From: Fidelibacterota bacterium
GTDB taxonomy: Bacteria; Fidelibacterota; Marinisomatia; SCGC-AAA003-L08; JACNLC01
Direction: 5' to 3'
Assembly: GCA_018657495.1 (NCBI GenBank)
Contig: JABHXA010000015.1
Location: 1-64,000, forward strand
Length of the DNA: 64,000 nucleotides
Shown here: positions 52,875 to 62,196 of the stretch, piece by piece
Layout: each line of letters starts with the position of its first letter
How positions within the stretch are numbered: the first letter of the stretch is position 1
Program-made: the position numbers and the translations under genes
Notes under the pieces: model-generated
Told to the model about the DNA's origin: nothing
What the model saw: only the letters and a program-made list of their open reading frames with translations
Databases searched by the model: none

Positions 52875-55784
52875 GTGTTATATAATAAATATTTCAAATT
52901 TTTAATCCTAATTTTACTTTTTCAATTCGTTTCATCGCAATCTGGTGATGACTATTGTGGTACCCTAGAAGGACTTCAAGCTTTTTTTGAAGACCCGAAT
53001 AGAACTCGTGATGCAAGGCCAGAATATGAACTGTCTATTGGGGATGAGGATGATGACTCGAACTTCGTTGTCCATTACACTTTGACGGGTCCTTCAGCAG
53101 TAACATTATCGCATGCGGAAGCTGTTCTTGAAAAAGCAGAAGAGGTTTATCAGAAATATTTGTTAAAGGATTGGATTGAATTACCGCCAGATTGCGATGA
53201 AAATATCCAGGACGATTGTGATGACTATGAGGATGATAGTAAGTATGATATTTATTTTGTCTACAATCCCGATCCTACAATTAAAGGAAAGACTCATGTT
53301 GAACGCCCATGCACTATTGAAAATGAATGCGCTTCAGAACCTTTCACACAGGGATACACTAGCTGGATCGAAATAGTACCGGGAGAACTTCCAAATACAG
53401 CAACAATACCCCATGAATTACATCATGCTATTCAGATAAGCTATGCACCAATTTCTGGTGGTGGCATTTGGTTTTATGAGGCTACTGCAACATATATGCC
53501 AACGGTAATTGATAATTCTCTGTCAACCATTGGAAGTTATTTGCAATGGACTAACCTTGATAACCCTTTAACTAAACCAAATTATCCTATAGATACAACG
53601 ACTGATCTTTATGAATATACGTGCGGACTTTGGAATAAGTTTTTAGTAGAAAATTATCAGGATTCTTCAATTGTTAGAACTATTTGGGAGGAGATTGGAC
53701 AATCTGGTGATGGATTATTTGATATTTTTGATGAGATCCTCACAAATGAAATTGAACCATCTTCAAGTTTATCTGAGGCATTTGAAGGTTATTCAATATG
53801 GCGATATTTTACTGGAGATAGATCTATACCTGGTGAGTATTTTTATGAGGCTAGCCTTTATCCCACATCCACAATATTGACTGGAAATAGAATAGAGCCT
53901 GAGGCTATTCAGCTGGAATCACAAAGAGGCGGAACTTACTTTGTTTCATTTAATGATATGCAGGATCCAGATATGGATTTGAATATTTATACAGAAGAAC
54001 CAGAGGAATTCTCATTAACTGTTATTAAATATGGGGAAGATATTTCAGAACACACAATAGATTACTATTCACTATCAGCTTCCCCTGAAAATGTCGAAAT
54101 CCCATACGATGTAGGTGATAATATTATTATTGTACCTGTTGCGGATATTTTTTCTGATGGTGCTTCAGAAGATTTTTATATTACCTATGATATCTCTGAT
54201 ACACCACAAAAAATTGTTAGATTTGCCAATGAATTAGAGGATGCGGATATCGGTCATACACTTTCATTATCGGAAATTGGCCACATTAGTTCTAATTCTT
54301 CAATTCCTCTGATTATTGGAGAAACATATGATATTCAACCAAGCCAACAATATTATGAAAGTCCGCAGCCATTATATATACACCAACATATTCGTTGGAA
54401 CGAGGATATTGAGAATATAAATATTACAAATACTTTTGAAGTTACTCTATTTACCGATGAAGAGGTTGCTCAATATCTTAACGCAGCAAATGTCGAAATC
54501 AAATCTAATGCTATTGACATTTTAGGAATTCATAATCCAGTAGAAATTCGAGATCCCTGGTTTATTGATCCAACATCTGGTCTACAACTTGATGAATTCA
54601 TACTAGTCGAGACGTGGTTTGCAGATGAAGGTATGAATTATGCGCATTTAGATATGGTTAATGATCCACCTGATCCATTTTATTCACTTAAAACACCGCT
54701 ATTAATTAATTCTGAAACCATACTTGAATTTGACCATTGGTCAATAAATAATACCGATGATTTACCAATATCACCAAAGGCAGCAATATTCACCACAGGC
54801 CAAGAGGATATTTTTGATATTGTTTTTTATTATGAAGAAGCTGAAGTTGATGCACAGTACATTGAATATTATAGGGGAGATGTTAACCAAGATGCAGGGA
54901 TTGATAATGGTGATATTGTGCTGATGGTGGCATTTGTTTTAGAGACAAGGACTCCAAATGAATATCATTATTTGTCTGGTGATGTAAATTCTGATACCAG
55001 TATTGATATTCTTGACGTTGTTATCATGACCGACTGTATTGTAAACAATTCTACCATTGAAGATATTGCTGATTGTTTAAATTACTGGTATTATCTTGAA
55101 CGTTTATCAAATCTCACTGGAAATGCAATTGTCTCCATAAATTCAAGTCAACAATTTCTCAGTCGTGGTGAAGTACAGATTCTTTACATTAATATTGACT
55201 CAGAAGAGGTGATTAAAGGATTTCAATTTGATTTGGTATATGATCCTCTCAATACAGAATTAACAGAAATAAACTTAACGGAGATCTCATTTGGTTTTGA
55301 ACTGGCATATAATGAGATTGAATATGGAATTACAAGAGTTATTGCATATCCAATTGACGAATTTGATATTCCTGCGGGTAATCATGATGTACTGGTTGCT
55401 AGTTTTACAAATTTGTCTAGAATGTCTGATGCGCCACAATACTCGTATGATAATGCAATTGTTGTTGGTGAAAATGGGATGCAGCTTAATATTGAGAATA
55501 ATCAAACGAATAAAATTCCTGAAACATATAAATTGAGCAATATTTACCCAAATCCATTCAACTCAATAACTACTATTGAATTCGAATTACCTGAAGATTC
55601 AATTGTATCCATGACAATTTATGATATCTCAGGACGGATAATTGAGGAATTAGTAAATGGAAATCTAAATGCTGGGTATAATCAAGTATTATGGAATGCA
55701 GATAATAGATCTTCAGGGATTTACTTTGTTAGATTACATGCAGGATCTTATAATAAAACTTCAAAATTGGTATTAATAAAATAA
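52875..55784 (+). CDS. Secreted zinc metalloprotease-like protein with dockerin, cohesin-like module and type IX sorting domain
   Basis: A 969-aa protein starting at GTG with AGGAGA upstream. After the signal peptide (1-21) comes a catalytic-type region like the MXAN_6640 putative metalloproteases: TIPHELHHAIQISY holds an HExxH (His180, His184), and the third ligand is probably Glu202 in GIWFYEATATYM. Acidic inserts (DDCDDYEDDS) may bind calcium. Later come a dockerin pair (about 670-735), a cohesin-like sandwich (about 755-870: VIKGFQFDLVYDPLNTEL, then FDIPAGNHDVLVASF) and a type A sorting domain (NIYPNPFNSITTIEF, YDISGRII, SGIYFVRL). An extracellular protease anchored at the cell surface is likely. 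Confidence 0.83.
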   Translation: MLYNKYFKFLILILLFQFVSSQSGDDYCGTLEGLQAFFEDPNRTRDARPEYELSIGDEDDDSNFVVHYTLTGPSAVTLSHAEAVLEKAEEVYQKYLLKDWIELPPDCDENIQDDCDDYEDDSKYDIYFVYNPDPTIKGKTHVERPCTIENECASEPFTQGYTSWIEIVPGELPNTATIPHELHHAIQISYAPISGGGIWFYEATATYMPTVIDNSLSTIGSYLQWTNLDNPLTKPNYPIDTTTDLYEYTCGLWNKFLVENYQDSSIVRTIWEEIGQSGDGLFDIFDEILTNEIEPSSSLSEAFEGYSIWRYFTGDRSIPGEYFYEASLYPTSTILTGNRIEPEAIQLESQRGGTYFVSFNDMQDPDMDLNIYTEEPEEFSLTVIKYGEDISEHTIDYYSLSASPENVEIPYDVGDNIIIVPVADIFSDGASEDFYITYDISDTPQKIVRFANELEDADIGHTLSLSEIGHISSNSSIPLIIGETYDIQPSQQYYESPQPLYIHQHIRWNEDIENINITNTFEVTLFTDEEVAQYLNAANVEIKSNAIDILGIHNPVEIRDPWFIDPTSGLQLDEFILVETWFADEGMNYAHLDMVNDPPDPFYSLKTPLLINSETILEFDHWSINNTDDLPISPKAAIFTTGQEDIFDIVFYYEEAEVDAQYIEYYRGDVNQDAGIDNGDIVLMVAFVLETRTPNEYHYLSGDVNSDTSIDILDVVIMTDCIVNNSTIEDIADCLNYWYYLERLSNLTGNAIVSINSSQQFLSRGEVQILYINIDSEEVIKGFQFDLVYDPLNTELTEINLTEISFGFELAYNEIEYGITRVIAYPIDEFDIPAGNHDVLVASFTNLSRMSDAPQYSYDNAIVVGENGMQLNIENNQTNKIPETYKLSNIYPNPFNSITTIEFELPEDSIVSMTIYDISGRIIEELVNGNLNAGYNQVLWNADNRSSGIYFVRLHAGSYNKTSKLVLIK

Positions 55785-55831
55785 ATTATCTCATACACAG
55801 AACAGCTGCGCTGATCATTTTTTGCATCAGT

Positions 55832-57094
55832 TTGATATTTTCTCAACTGCATTTGATTCTTGGTGATGTTGACGAAGATGGTCAACTGAACATCATTGAT
55901 ATTGTCAGAGTTGTTGAAATTGTACTTGAGCCGGGTGAACCGGGCTCAGATCATGAATCCTGGGCTGCTGATGTTAATGCTGATGATATTATTAATGTAG
56001 AAGATATTGTTATGATGGTTGGAATGATTCTTAGTGACATTTATTGTAACGAAGATCAATTTGGTTGTTTTACTTTCTCTCTTGATTGTTGTATTCGAAC
56101 CACATCTCACGAATTTGAATGGGAAGTCTTGCATTTTGGAGAAGGCTCTGATAATTTTATTAGAGATGCATGGATTTTCGATGATGGTCATATTTGGTGT
56201 GTAGGTGAGTTTCATGAAGGCGGAGAGCAGTATTCGGCTAAAGTATGGGATGGAGATTCTTGGTTAAATAAAAAACTTTTTCGTCATTATCAGGATATAA
56301 TTCGAGTTATACCAGGTATACGAAGTATGTGGGCTTTTACTGAGGAAGATATATGGTTTGCAGCAGGAACAGTTTACCATTATTCAGGAAGCGATACACT
56401 GACAACCATGTATGGAGAGTTTGCATGGACCCCTCCATTTTACGGACGAATTTGGGCTTCATCACCTGAAAATATATTCTTTGCAGATCCTTGGGATTAT
56501 AATATCGGATATTATGACGGCAATGAGTTTACTGATATAGATAGTTTGACCGATGTACCACTACTAGATATTTGGGGTCTTGAAAATCCTGAAACAAATG
56601 ACTTAACAGTTTGGACGGGTGGTTGGAATGATAATAATGGTGAAACTATATTGTTAGCAAACCATGGGGAAGAATGGGAATTAATTTCAAACCTAAATCT
56701 TTATCCTGCTTTGCAGGATACTATCTCATCACTTGTAGTCTCATTTTGGTCTTCACCATATTCCTCACTATATATTACAACAGCTGCGGGTATTTATAAA
56801 GCTGGGCATGACACCCAAGGTGAAGCCGAATTATTTTATGTTTATCCTGATTTTTCAGCCTATATAAAGAGTATTCGCGGGAATTCTGATAACGATATTT
56901 TCATTGCAGGCATTAATGGAGATGTTCGTCATTTTAATGGTGAAACCTGGCACACATATGATGAATTAAGAGATGAGGATGCCGATCTATTAGGATTAGA
57001 ATTTAATGGGGATACTGTGGTTATGGTTGGTTGGCGTCATCCTGGGAATGGAAACCAGGGTGTGATTATCAAAGGTGTAAGAAGTGGTGATTAA
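55832..57094 (+). CDS. Secreted protein with N-terminal dockerin and propeller-like repeats
   Basis: A 420-aa frame from TTG at 55832. The mature start is HLILGDVDEDGQLNIIDIV, a dockerin, with its second loop ADVNADDIINVEDIVMMV; then a Cys segment (CNEDQFGCFTFSLDCC) and repeats such as GHIWCVGEFH, EDIWFAAGTVYHYSG, ENIFFADPWD and NDIFIAGINGDVRHFNG, as in the paralogue at 47861. The TTG start cuts the export signal. The frame stays open upstream and encodes HRTAALIIFCISLIFSQ, a full signal peptide, but has no ATG, GTG or TTG start. ATA at 55793 or ATT at 55772 are candidates, or an indel has removed the true start. Confidence 0.75.
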   Translation: MIFSQLHLILGDVDEDGQLNIIDIVRVVEIVLEPGEPGSDHESWAADVNADDIINVEDIVMMVGMILSDIYCNEDQFGCFTFSLDCCIRTTSHEFEWEVLHFGEGSDNFIRDAWIFDDGHIWCVGEFHEGGEQYSAKVWDGDSWLNKKLFRHYQDIIRVIPGIRSMWAFTEEDIWFAAGTVYHYSGSDTLTTMYGEFAWTPPFYGRIWASSPENIFFADPWDYNIGYYDGNEFTDIDSLTDVPLLDIWGLENPETNDLTVWTGGWNDNNGETILLANHGEEWELISNLNLYPALQDTISSLVVSFWSSPYSSLYITTAAGIYKAGHDTQGEAELFYVYPDFSAYIKSIRGNSDNDIFIAGINGDVRHFNGETWHTYDELRDEDADLLGLEFNGDTVVMVGWRHPGNGNQGVIIKGVRSGD

Positions 57095-57150
57095 AATTCT
57101 CAAACTAAACCTGTAAAGATAATATTTATGTTACATTTGTCCAATCGCTT

Positions 57151-57548
57151 TTGAAGATGCACAATGGCCATATAATAAGAATCAGTGGCGGTAATTATGA
57201 GGAAGGTACTATTGGTATGTCTAGACATAATGAATATGATAGGAATTTATTATGTAATCCGCCACATGGTGATTTCAGTTTAATTGAATATACTAATTTT
57301 GGATGTTCAGATTCCACAGCTTTGAATTATATCCCCTATGTTTTAAATAAAGATGATTCCTGCTTGTATGAAGCAGATCTGAATTTTGATGGTTTAGTTT
57401 CTGTGCAGGATGTTATAATCCTAATTGTAAAATTTTTGAAGAAATTGAGCCCAATGAATTTCATTTTACTGTTGGAGATCTTAATGGTGACAGTTTTCTT
57501 GATGTGCGAGATATCATCCAAATTGTTATCATCATTATGGGCCAATAG
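57151..57548 (+). pseudogene. Frameshifted dockerin-protein remnant
   Basis: The first frame encodes ...GCSDSTALNYIPYVLNKDDSCLYEADLNFDGLVSVQDVIILIV, a calcium-repeat linker plus the first dockerin loop. At the homopolymer tract AAAATTTTT (57428-57436) the coding sense moves to another frame, which reads EEIEPNEFHFTVGDLNGDSFLDVRDIIQIVIIIMGQ and stops at 57548. A single indel therefore splits the dockerin, and the original frame runs on to 57582 as nonsense. The N-terminal part lacks a signal peptide, so the 5' end is also missing. It could be a sequencing error or a real mutation. Confidence 0.8.
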
Positions 57549-57617
57549 TATTAACAGAATACAGTTTTTAGAAATAAAATAATTAATTAGAATCTAGCAG
57601 AAATCAATCAATCAATT

Positions 57618-59345
57618 ATGGATATTAAATATATAACAATACTGTTAGTGTTGAGTGCTGTTTCCATGAACCAATTATTCGCCTGCCAACGAGATACCTT
57701 ATATTTTGTTGATGAGACATTTTCTAGACTTCCTGATAATCAGCAAATCAGCACAAGCTCTGATGTGGGAGATGTAGATGGCGACGGAGATTTAGATATC
57801 GTTGTTGGAAATGTGTGCTGGTTTGAATTTTACTGGTGTGAAAATCGGATATTAATTAATGATGGTAATGGATTTTTTACAGACGAATCTGCACTTCGTT
57901 TACCTGATAATGACAATGATACAAAAGATGTAACTTTTTGTGATGTAGACAATGATTTAGACTTGGATATTCTTTTTGCAAATGCGGGTTTAAATTCAGT
58001 AGGCGAACAAAATACTATAATGATAAATGATGGCAATGGTTATTTTGTAGATGAAACAGATGTCCGTCTTCCCGATTTAGTTGATGGGAGTAAGGATATT
58101 TTATGTGCAGATGTAGACGGTGATTTGCATTTAGATTTAGTAATTTCAAATCTTCATGGGCACAATAATCGTGTTTCTCTAAATGATGGTCAGGGGTTTT
58201 TCACTGATTATTTAATAATTCCGGAAGGTACCGATTCGTTAAAGACTACCAGGTTTCTAGCAGTAGATTCCGATAATGACTTTGATATTGATCTTGTTAT
58301 GATTAACAAGGTTGTTGATTCCCCTTTTGAATATATTTATCAGGATGATCTACTGTTAATCAATTATGGGTATGGTGCATTTTTTTACTCTGATCAACCA
58401 CTTCCCAATGATCCCAATGATTTTAGCTGGATTGGTAAGACCTATGATCTAAATACCGACAATATTAATGACATATTTATTTGCAAAGGTTTTCAAAGTA
58501 CAATGTATATGAGTGATGGCAGTGGAGGATACATTGATGAAACCTTTGATCATCTCCCGGACACAAACAATCCCAGAGATCAAGCAGTTGCAGACTTGTC
58601 AGGGGATGGTTTTGCAGATATATTTTATGCTGGCGGCAGTGGAAATGAAAACCAATTATTTTTGAATGATGGGGATAATTATTTCTCTGATATTTCGAAT
58701 TTGTCATTACCATCCCTACCGATGAGTACAAGCCGAAGTACCAATGTAGCAGATTTTGACAGAGATGGTGATCTGGATATTTTTATAGCTGCGCAAGGTG
58801 ATTTACGAAGCAGACTTTTGATCAACTATGGAGACATCCCAGATAGTACCTGTCCCAGAATTTACTTCAATGAAGCACATTCCATATTCAATGGAAGCCA
58901 AATCAGGATATTCGTGCAGGATGATATGATCTGGTTAAGTTCAGTACAATTATTATTCAGGCAGACTGGAGACAGTACATTTATTTCCAGAGAGATGGTT
59001 CCGGTGGGTGGCGACCTTTATCAGGTAAGTCTGACAGATTATTCTAATATTGAGATTGAATATTATTTCGAAGCAACTGATCACAACGGAAATGAAACCG
59101 TTTTTCCTGAAGATGCACCAGAATCCAATTTACTAATTTTCACACCGATTAACTCGATACCATTTCTGGGTGATTTAAATCAGGATGAGACCCTGAATAT
59201 CCTAGATATCATTATCATGGTGGATATTGTACTTGGAAACCTAATTCCAGATGAATACATGCAACTATCTGGTGATGTGAATCAGGATACAATCCTTGAT
59301 GTGATTGATATCGTTGGACTTGTTTGGATGATATTAGAGAGTTAA
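57618..59345 (+). CDS. Secreted VCBS/FG-GAP propeller protein with dockerin
   Basis: A 575-aa protein with a signal peptide ending in LFAC (possible lipobox, residue 23). It has six or seven FG-GAP/VCBS units: SDVGDVDGDGDLDIVVGN, CDVDNDLDLDILFAN, ADVDGDLHLDLVISN, VADLSGDGFADIFYAG and VADFDRDGDLDIFIAA, each followed by a LxNDGxGxF strand. Together these make a calcium-binding integrin-like propeller (about 25-420). A sandwich domain follows (about 425-510), then a C-terminal dockerin (GDLNQDETLNILDII and GDVNQDTILDVIDIV). It lies 20 nt before the related gene at 59366, in an operon. Confidence 0.87.
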   Translation: MDIKYITILLVLSAVSMNQLFACQRDTLYFVDETFSRLPDNQQISTSSDVGDVDGDGDLDIVVGNVCWFEFYWCENRILINDGNGFFTDESALRLPDNDNDTKDVTFCDVDNDLDLDILFANAGLNSVGEQNTIMINDGNGYFVDETDVRLPDLVDGSKDILCADVDGDLHLDLVISNLHGHNNRVSLNDGQGFFTDYLIIPEGTDSLKTTRFLAVDSDNDFDIDLVMINKVVDSPFEYIYQDDLLLINYGYGAFFYSDQPLPNDPNDFSWIGKTYDLNTDNINDIFICKGFQSTMYMSDGSGGYIDETFDHLPDTNNPRDQAVADLSGDGFADIFYAGGSGNENQLFLNDGDNYFSDISNLSLPSLPMSTSRSTNVADFDRDGDLDIFIAAQGDLRSRLLINYGDIPDSTCPRIYFNEAHSIFNGSQIRIFVQDDMIWLSSVQLLFRQTGDSTFISREMVPVGGDLYQVSLTDYSNIEIEYYFEATDHNGNETVFPEDAPESNLLIFTPINSIPFLGDLNQDETLNILDIIIMVDIVLGNLIPDEYMQLSGDVNQDTILDVIDIVGLVWMILES

Positions 59346-59365
59346 ATAATAAAGGAGAAGATTAA

Positions 59366-61462
59366 ATGATTACATTAAAAATTAGAATAGTGCTATTTTT
59401 CTTAATGCTGGCTGGGGCCACTGCTCAGATTACATTCCAAGATGTGACTATTATTAATGGTGTTGGAACTACAAGCAACACACGTGGAATTATTTTCACT
59501 GATTATGATGGTGATGGTGATGAGGATATATATTTGACTCAATACGGCTCAAACATATTATACAGCTATGATAAAGATGAGGAAGAATATAATGACGTTG
59601 CCAGTGAAGCAAATGTAAATCATTCAGGTTATGGATATGCAAGTACACTTGGAGATTATAATAACGATGGATACATTGATTATATGATGACTATTCATGG
59701 AGGGAACTCCAATGTTCTCTACTATAACGAGGGCGAAACACCTGTAACTTTTTTAGATATTAACGATGATGAAAATTTTAATATTGAAGGCGGAGCAGAT
59801 GATGCAGGTTGCTTGTGGTTAGATTTTGATATGGATGGAGACTTGGATATATTTTTAGTGGATCACCATGCCCAAAACGGTGGGTATTTTCTATATCAAA
59901 ATAGTAATAATATATTTACTGATATAACAGAATCAACACTTTTTGCACCGCCTCCTGGGAATAATCCAGCAGAGGGTGCAGGACAATGTGTGATAGCAGC
60001 AGATTTTGACAATGATTCGGATATTGATATATACACCACAAGTTATAATTTATTTAATTATGATGGGAGTAGCTATTTTAAATATGATGAGCCAAATGAA
60101 AGATATATAAGAATTGATGATGGTAACCATGCGCCGAACTTAGAGAATTCTGGCCAAGGGGTCGCCACAGGTGATTATGATAATGATGGCTGGCTAGATA
60201 TAATCATTGCTAACGATGTTAATAGTGATAATATCTTATATAATAATGATGGAGATGGTACATTCACTGACGAAACATGCTGTGGTATTGGTTTAGATGT
60301 GGCAAGTTTAGGTGTCCAATTTGGTGATTTTGATAATGACGGTTATTTAGACATATATATAATAAATTACAATTCGGCAAATAAGCTATTTATAAATGAT
60401 GGAGATGGTACATTCACTGATGTAACAGCAAATTCTAACGTAGGCGATACTGGAAACGGAGGTGGTTGTGCATTGAGTGATTTTAATGATGATGGAAAAT
60501 TAGATATTTATCTTGCGAATACAGGCAATACATCAAATATATTATATAAGAACACTACAAGTAATAGTAATAATTATTTAAAAATTAAACTAGAAGGTAC
60601 AACAACCAACAGGTCGGCAATTAATTCTCGAATAGAAGTTACTACAGATAATCCCAGTTTAAGCATGATCAGAGAAATTCAGTCAGCTTCTGGTTTTTTC
60701 TCTCAAAATAGTTTAATTGCTCATTTTGGATTGGATACGGCAACAACAGCTGACATTGTTATTAAATGGTTAAATAGCGCAGATGAATATGCATATGATA
60801 TTTCTGCGAATCAAACTATAAAGATTGTAGAAGGAACTCCGTCAGCACCCGCTAATCTCACGATTACAAATGATGAGGAGCAGGAGGAAAATCCATATTT
60901 AGAATGGGAAGCTGATAATGATGAAACAGTTAAGGGATATGATATTTATCGGAATATATGTTCTGGATTTAGGTTTATGACTTGCTCCGGCTGGGAAAAG
61001 TTGAATTCCACGTTTATTTCAGAATTGTATTGGATTGATAGTGGATATGTAATTGATGATGAAGGTGCTTCAATTGCAAAGTACAAAGTGAAAGTTACAG
61101 ATCTTACTGATAAAGTATCTCCTTATTCAAATGTAGTTACGGTTCAAGGCTGTTGTCAGGGGATGATGAAAACAAACGATTTGGTTGAAAATAATATTTC
61201 AAAAGATTTTTTATTAAATAATTACCCCAATCCATTCAATGCTAAAACAACGATAAATATTAATTTAAATTCAGATGGAATTGTCAACTTGTCGATTTAT
61301 GATCTCAATGGTACTAAAGTTTCTGAATTAATGGATGGTTTTTATAATTCCAGTTATTATCAAGTACAATGGGATGCAAATGATTTTTCCTCCGGGCTAT
61401 ACTTTGTAAAACTGACTACTCAGGATATCACCAAAACACATCGGATCATTTTATTGAAATAA
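59366..61462 (+). CDS. Secreted VCBS/ASPIC-UnbV protein with type IX sorting domain
   Basis: A 698-aa protein: signal peptide (1-21), VCBS propeller units (IFTDYDGDGDEDIYLTQ, GDYNNDGYIDYMMTI, LDFDMDGDLDIFLVD, GDYDNDGWLDIIIAND, GDFDNDGYLDIYIIN), an ASPIC/UnbV domain (about 400-485: INSRIEVTT, REIQSASGFFSQNS, HFGLDTATTADIVIKW), a fibronectin-III-like domain (about 490-590) and a type A sorting domain (NNYPNPFNAKTTINI, YDLNGTKV, SGLYFVKL). It is the only large exoprotein of this block without a dockerin. AAAGGAGAAG precedes the ATG. Confidence 0.88.
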   Translation: MITLKIRIVLFFLMLAGATAQITFQDVTIINGVGTTSNTRGIIFTDYDGDGDEDIYLTQYGSNILYSYDKDEEEYNDVASEANVNHSGYGYASTLGDYNNDGYIDYMMTIHGGNSNVLYYNEGETPVTFLDINDDENFNIEGGADDAGCLWLDFDMDGDLDIFLVDHHAQNGGYFLYQNSNNIFTDITESTLFAPPPGNNPAEGAGQCVIAADFDNDSDIDIYTTSYNLFNYDGSSYFKYDEPNERYIRIDDGNHAPNLENSGQGVATGDYDNDGWLDIIIANDVNSDNILYNNDGDGTFTDETCCGIGLDVASLGVQFGDFDNDGYLDIYIINYNSANKLFINDGDGTFTDVTANSNVGDTGNGGGCALSDFNDDGKLDIYLANTGNTSNILYKNTTSNSNNYLKIKLEGTTTNRSAINSRIEVTTDNPSLSMIREIQSASGFFSQNSLIAHFGLDTATTADIVIKWLNSADEYAYDISANQTIKIVEGTPSAPANLTITNDEEQEENPYLEWEADNDETVKGYDIYRNICSGFRFMTCSGWEKLNSTFISELYWIDSGYVIDDEGASIAKYKVKVTDLTDKVSPYSNVVTVQGCCQGMMKTNDLVENNISKDFLLNNYPNPFNAKTTININLNSDGIVNLSIYDLNGTKVSELMDGFYNSSYYQVQWDANDFSSGLYFVKLTTQDITKTHRIILLK

Positions 61463-61711
61463 ATTTAAGAAGAATGATTTAGTTAAATTGTACCATATTG
61501 AATATAACAGGCCTATTTAGTTTTTTGTGCAAAACAGACAATTGTTATTTTGGCGGAAGTCGGGCTTGCTCCCATCAGGATACTGCTGATTGATCTAATA
61601 CAATTGTTTTCCGCTGATTTGCTAAATCATCAAGTTTCCTTCTGTATAACTTCATACTTGCAATTTTACAGACATATATAAGGATGTTTGTAATCCTCCA
61701 AAAATTCCAAA

Positions 61712-61732
61712 ATGAATGGATTAGCAATCCAC
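61712..61732 (-). other. tRNA-like anticodon arm (GCU), att-like scar 3
   Basis: The minus strand reads GTGGA-TTGCTAA-TCCAT, an anticodon arm with GCU (serine). It joins the shared flanking repeat at exactly the same point as scars 1 and 2. No T arm can be recognised downstream, so the 3' part has decayed or a long serine variable arm has diverged. Confidence 0.5.
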
Positions 61733-61790
61733 TGCTCATCCCTCGAGAAATGATTTACCGTACGCTATATGTACGCTAAAAGATGCTTAA
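61733..61790. repeat. att-flanking repeat, copy 3
   Basis: Contains TGATTTACC and GTACGCTATATGTACGCT followed by AAAAGATG. It is identical to copy 1 across a 26-nt block that covers both GTACGCT units. Confidence 0.7.
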
Positions 61791-62196
61791 TTATTATGCA
61801 ATATTTATATTTCTTGTGATGATAATATTTATATTCGTTTTTTCATTTGAATGTGAAATTATTAGACTTTGAATTTATTTTATATTTACCGAGAAGTCTC
61901 TTACAAGATTAATCTATTATATTTTGATAGGCTTTGGCATGTTACAGGGAATTAATATCGTCCAATATTCTATACTGGACCATAGAGAGTTCGACTTCTT
62001 TCTGCTTGAGAATGTTTTCAGCCATTCTCTTATTTATGCTAAATAGATACTTCCTGATCATTTTCTTGAAATAGTCAAGTTTCCAGCAAGGTTGACGTTT
62101 TGAGCGTGGATACGGCCTAATTACTGCCACTAAAGTTCACTGTACTCTGCAGTTATGTGTTCCAGGAGTAACATTAGCGGCCCTTTCTCCGGAACG

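Larger units (their letters stand above)
61463..62196. other. Boundary region with third tRNA-half scar
   Basis: No convincing gene. It holds the third anticodon-arm fragment (61712-61732) with its flanking repeat (61733-61790). A GTG-started frame at 61942-62130 on the minus strand has no recognisable motif, and I do not call it. Confidence 0.5.

Noticed and set aside
57618..61462. Integrin-like VCBS genes as phage tail or toxin genes
   Set aside because: Signal peptides, a dockerin and a type IX sorting domain show they are exported surface proteins; no phage structural genes are near.
61942..62130. 62-residue GTG-started frame on the minus strand
   Set aside because: It has no ribosome binding site and no motif, and lies in repeat-rich boundary DNA; it could be a remnant, but I cannot support it.
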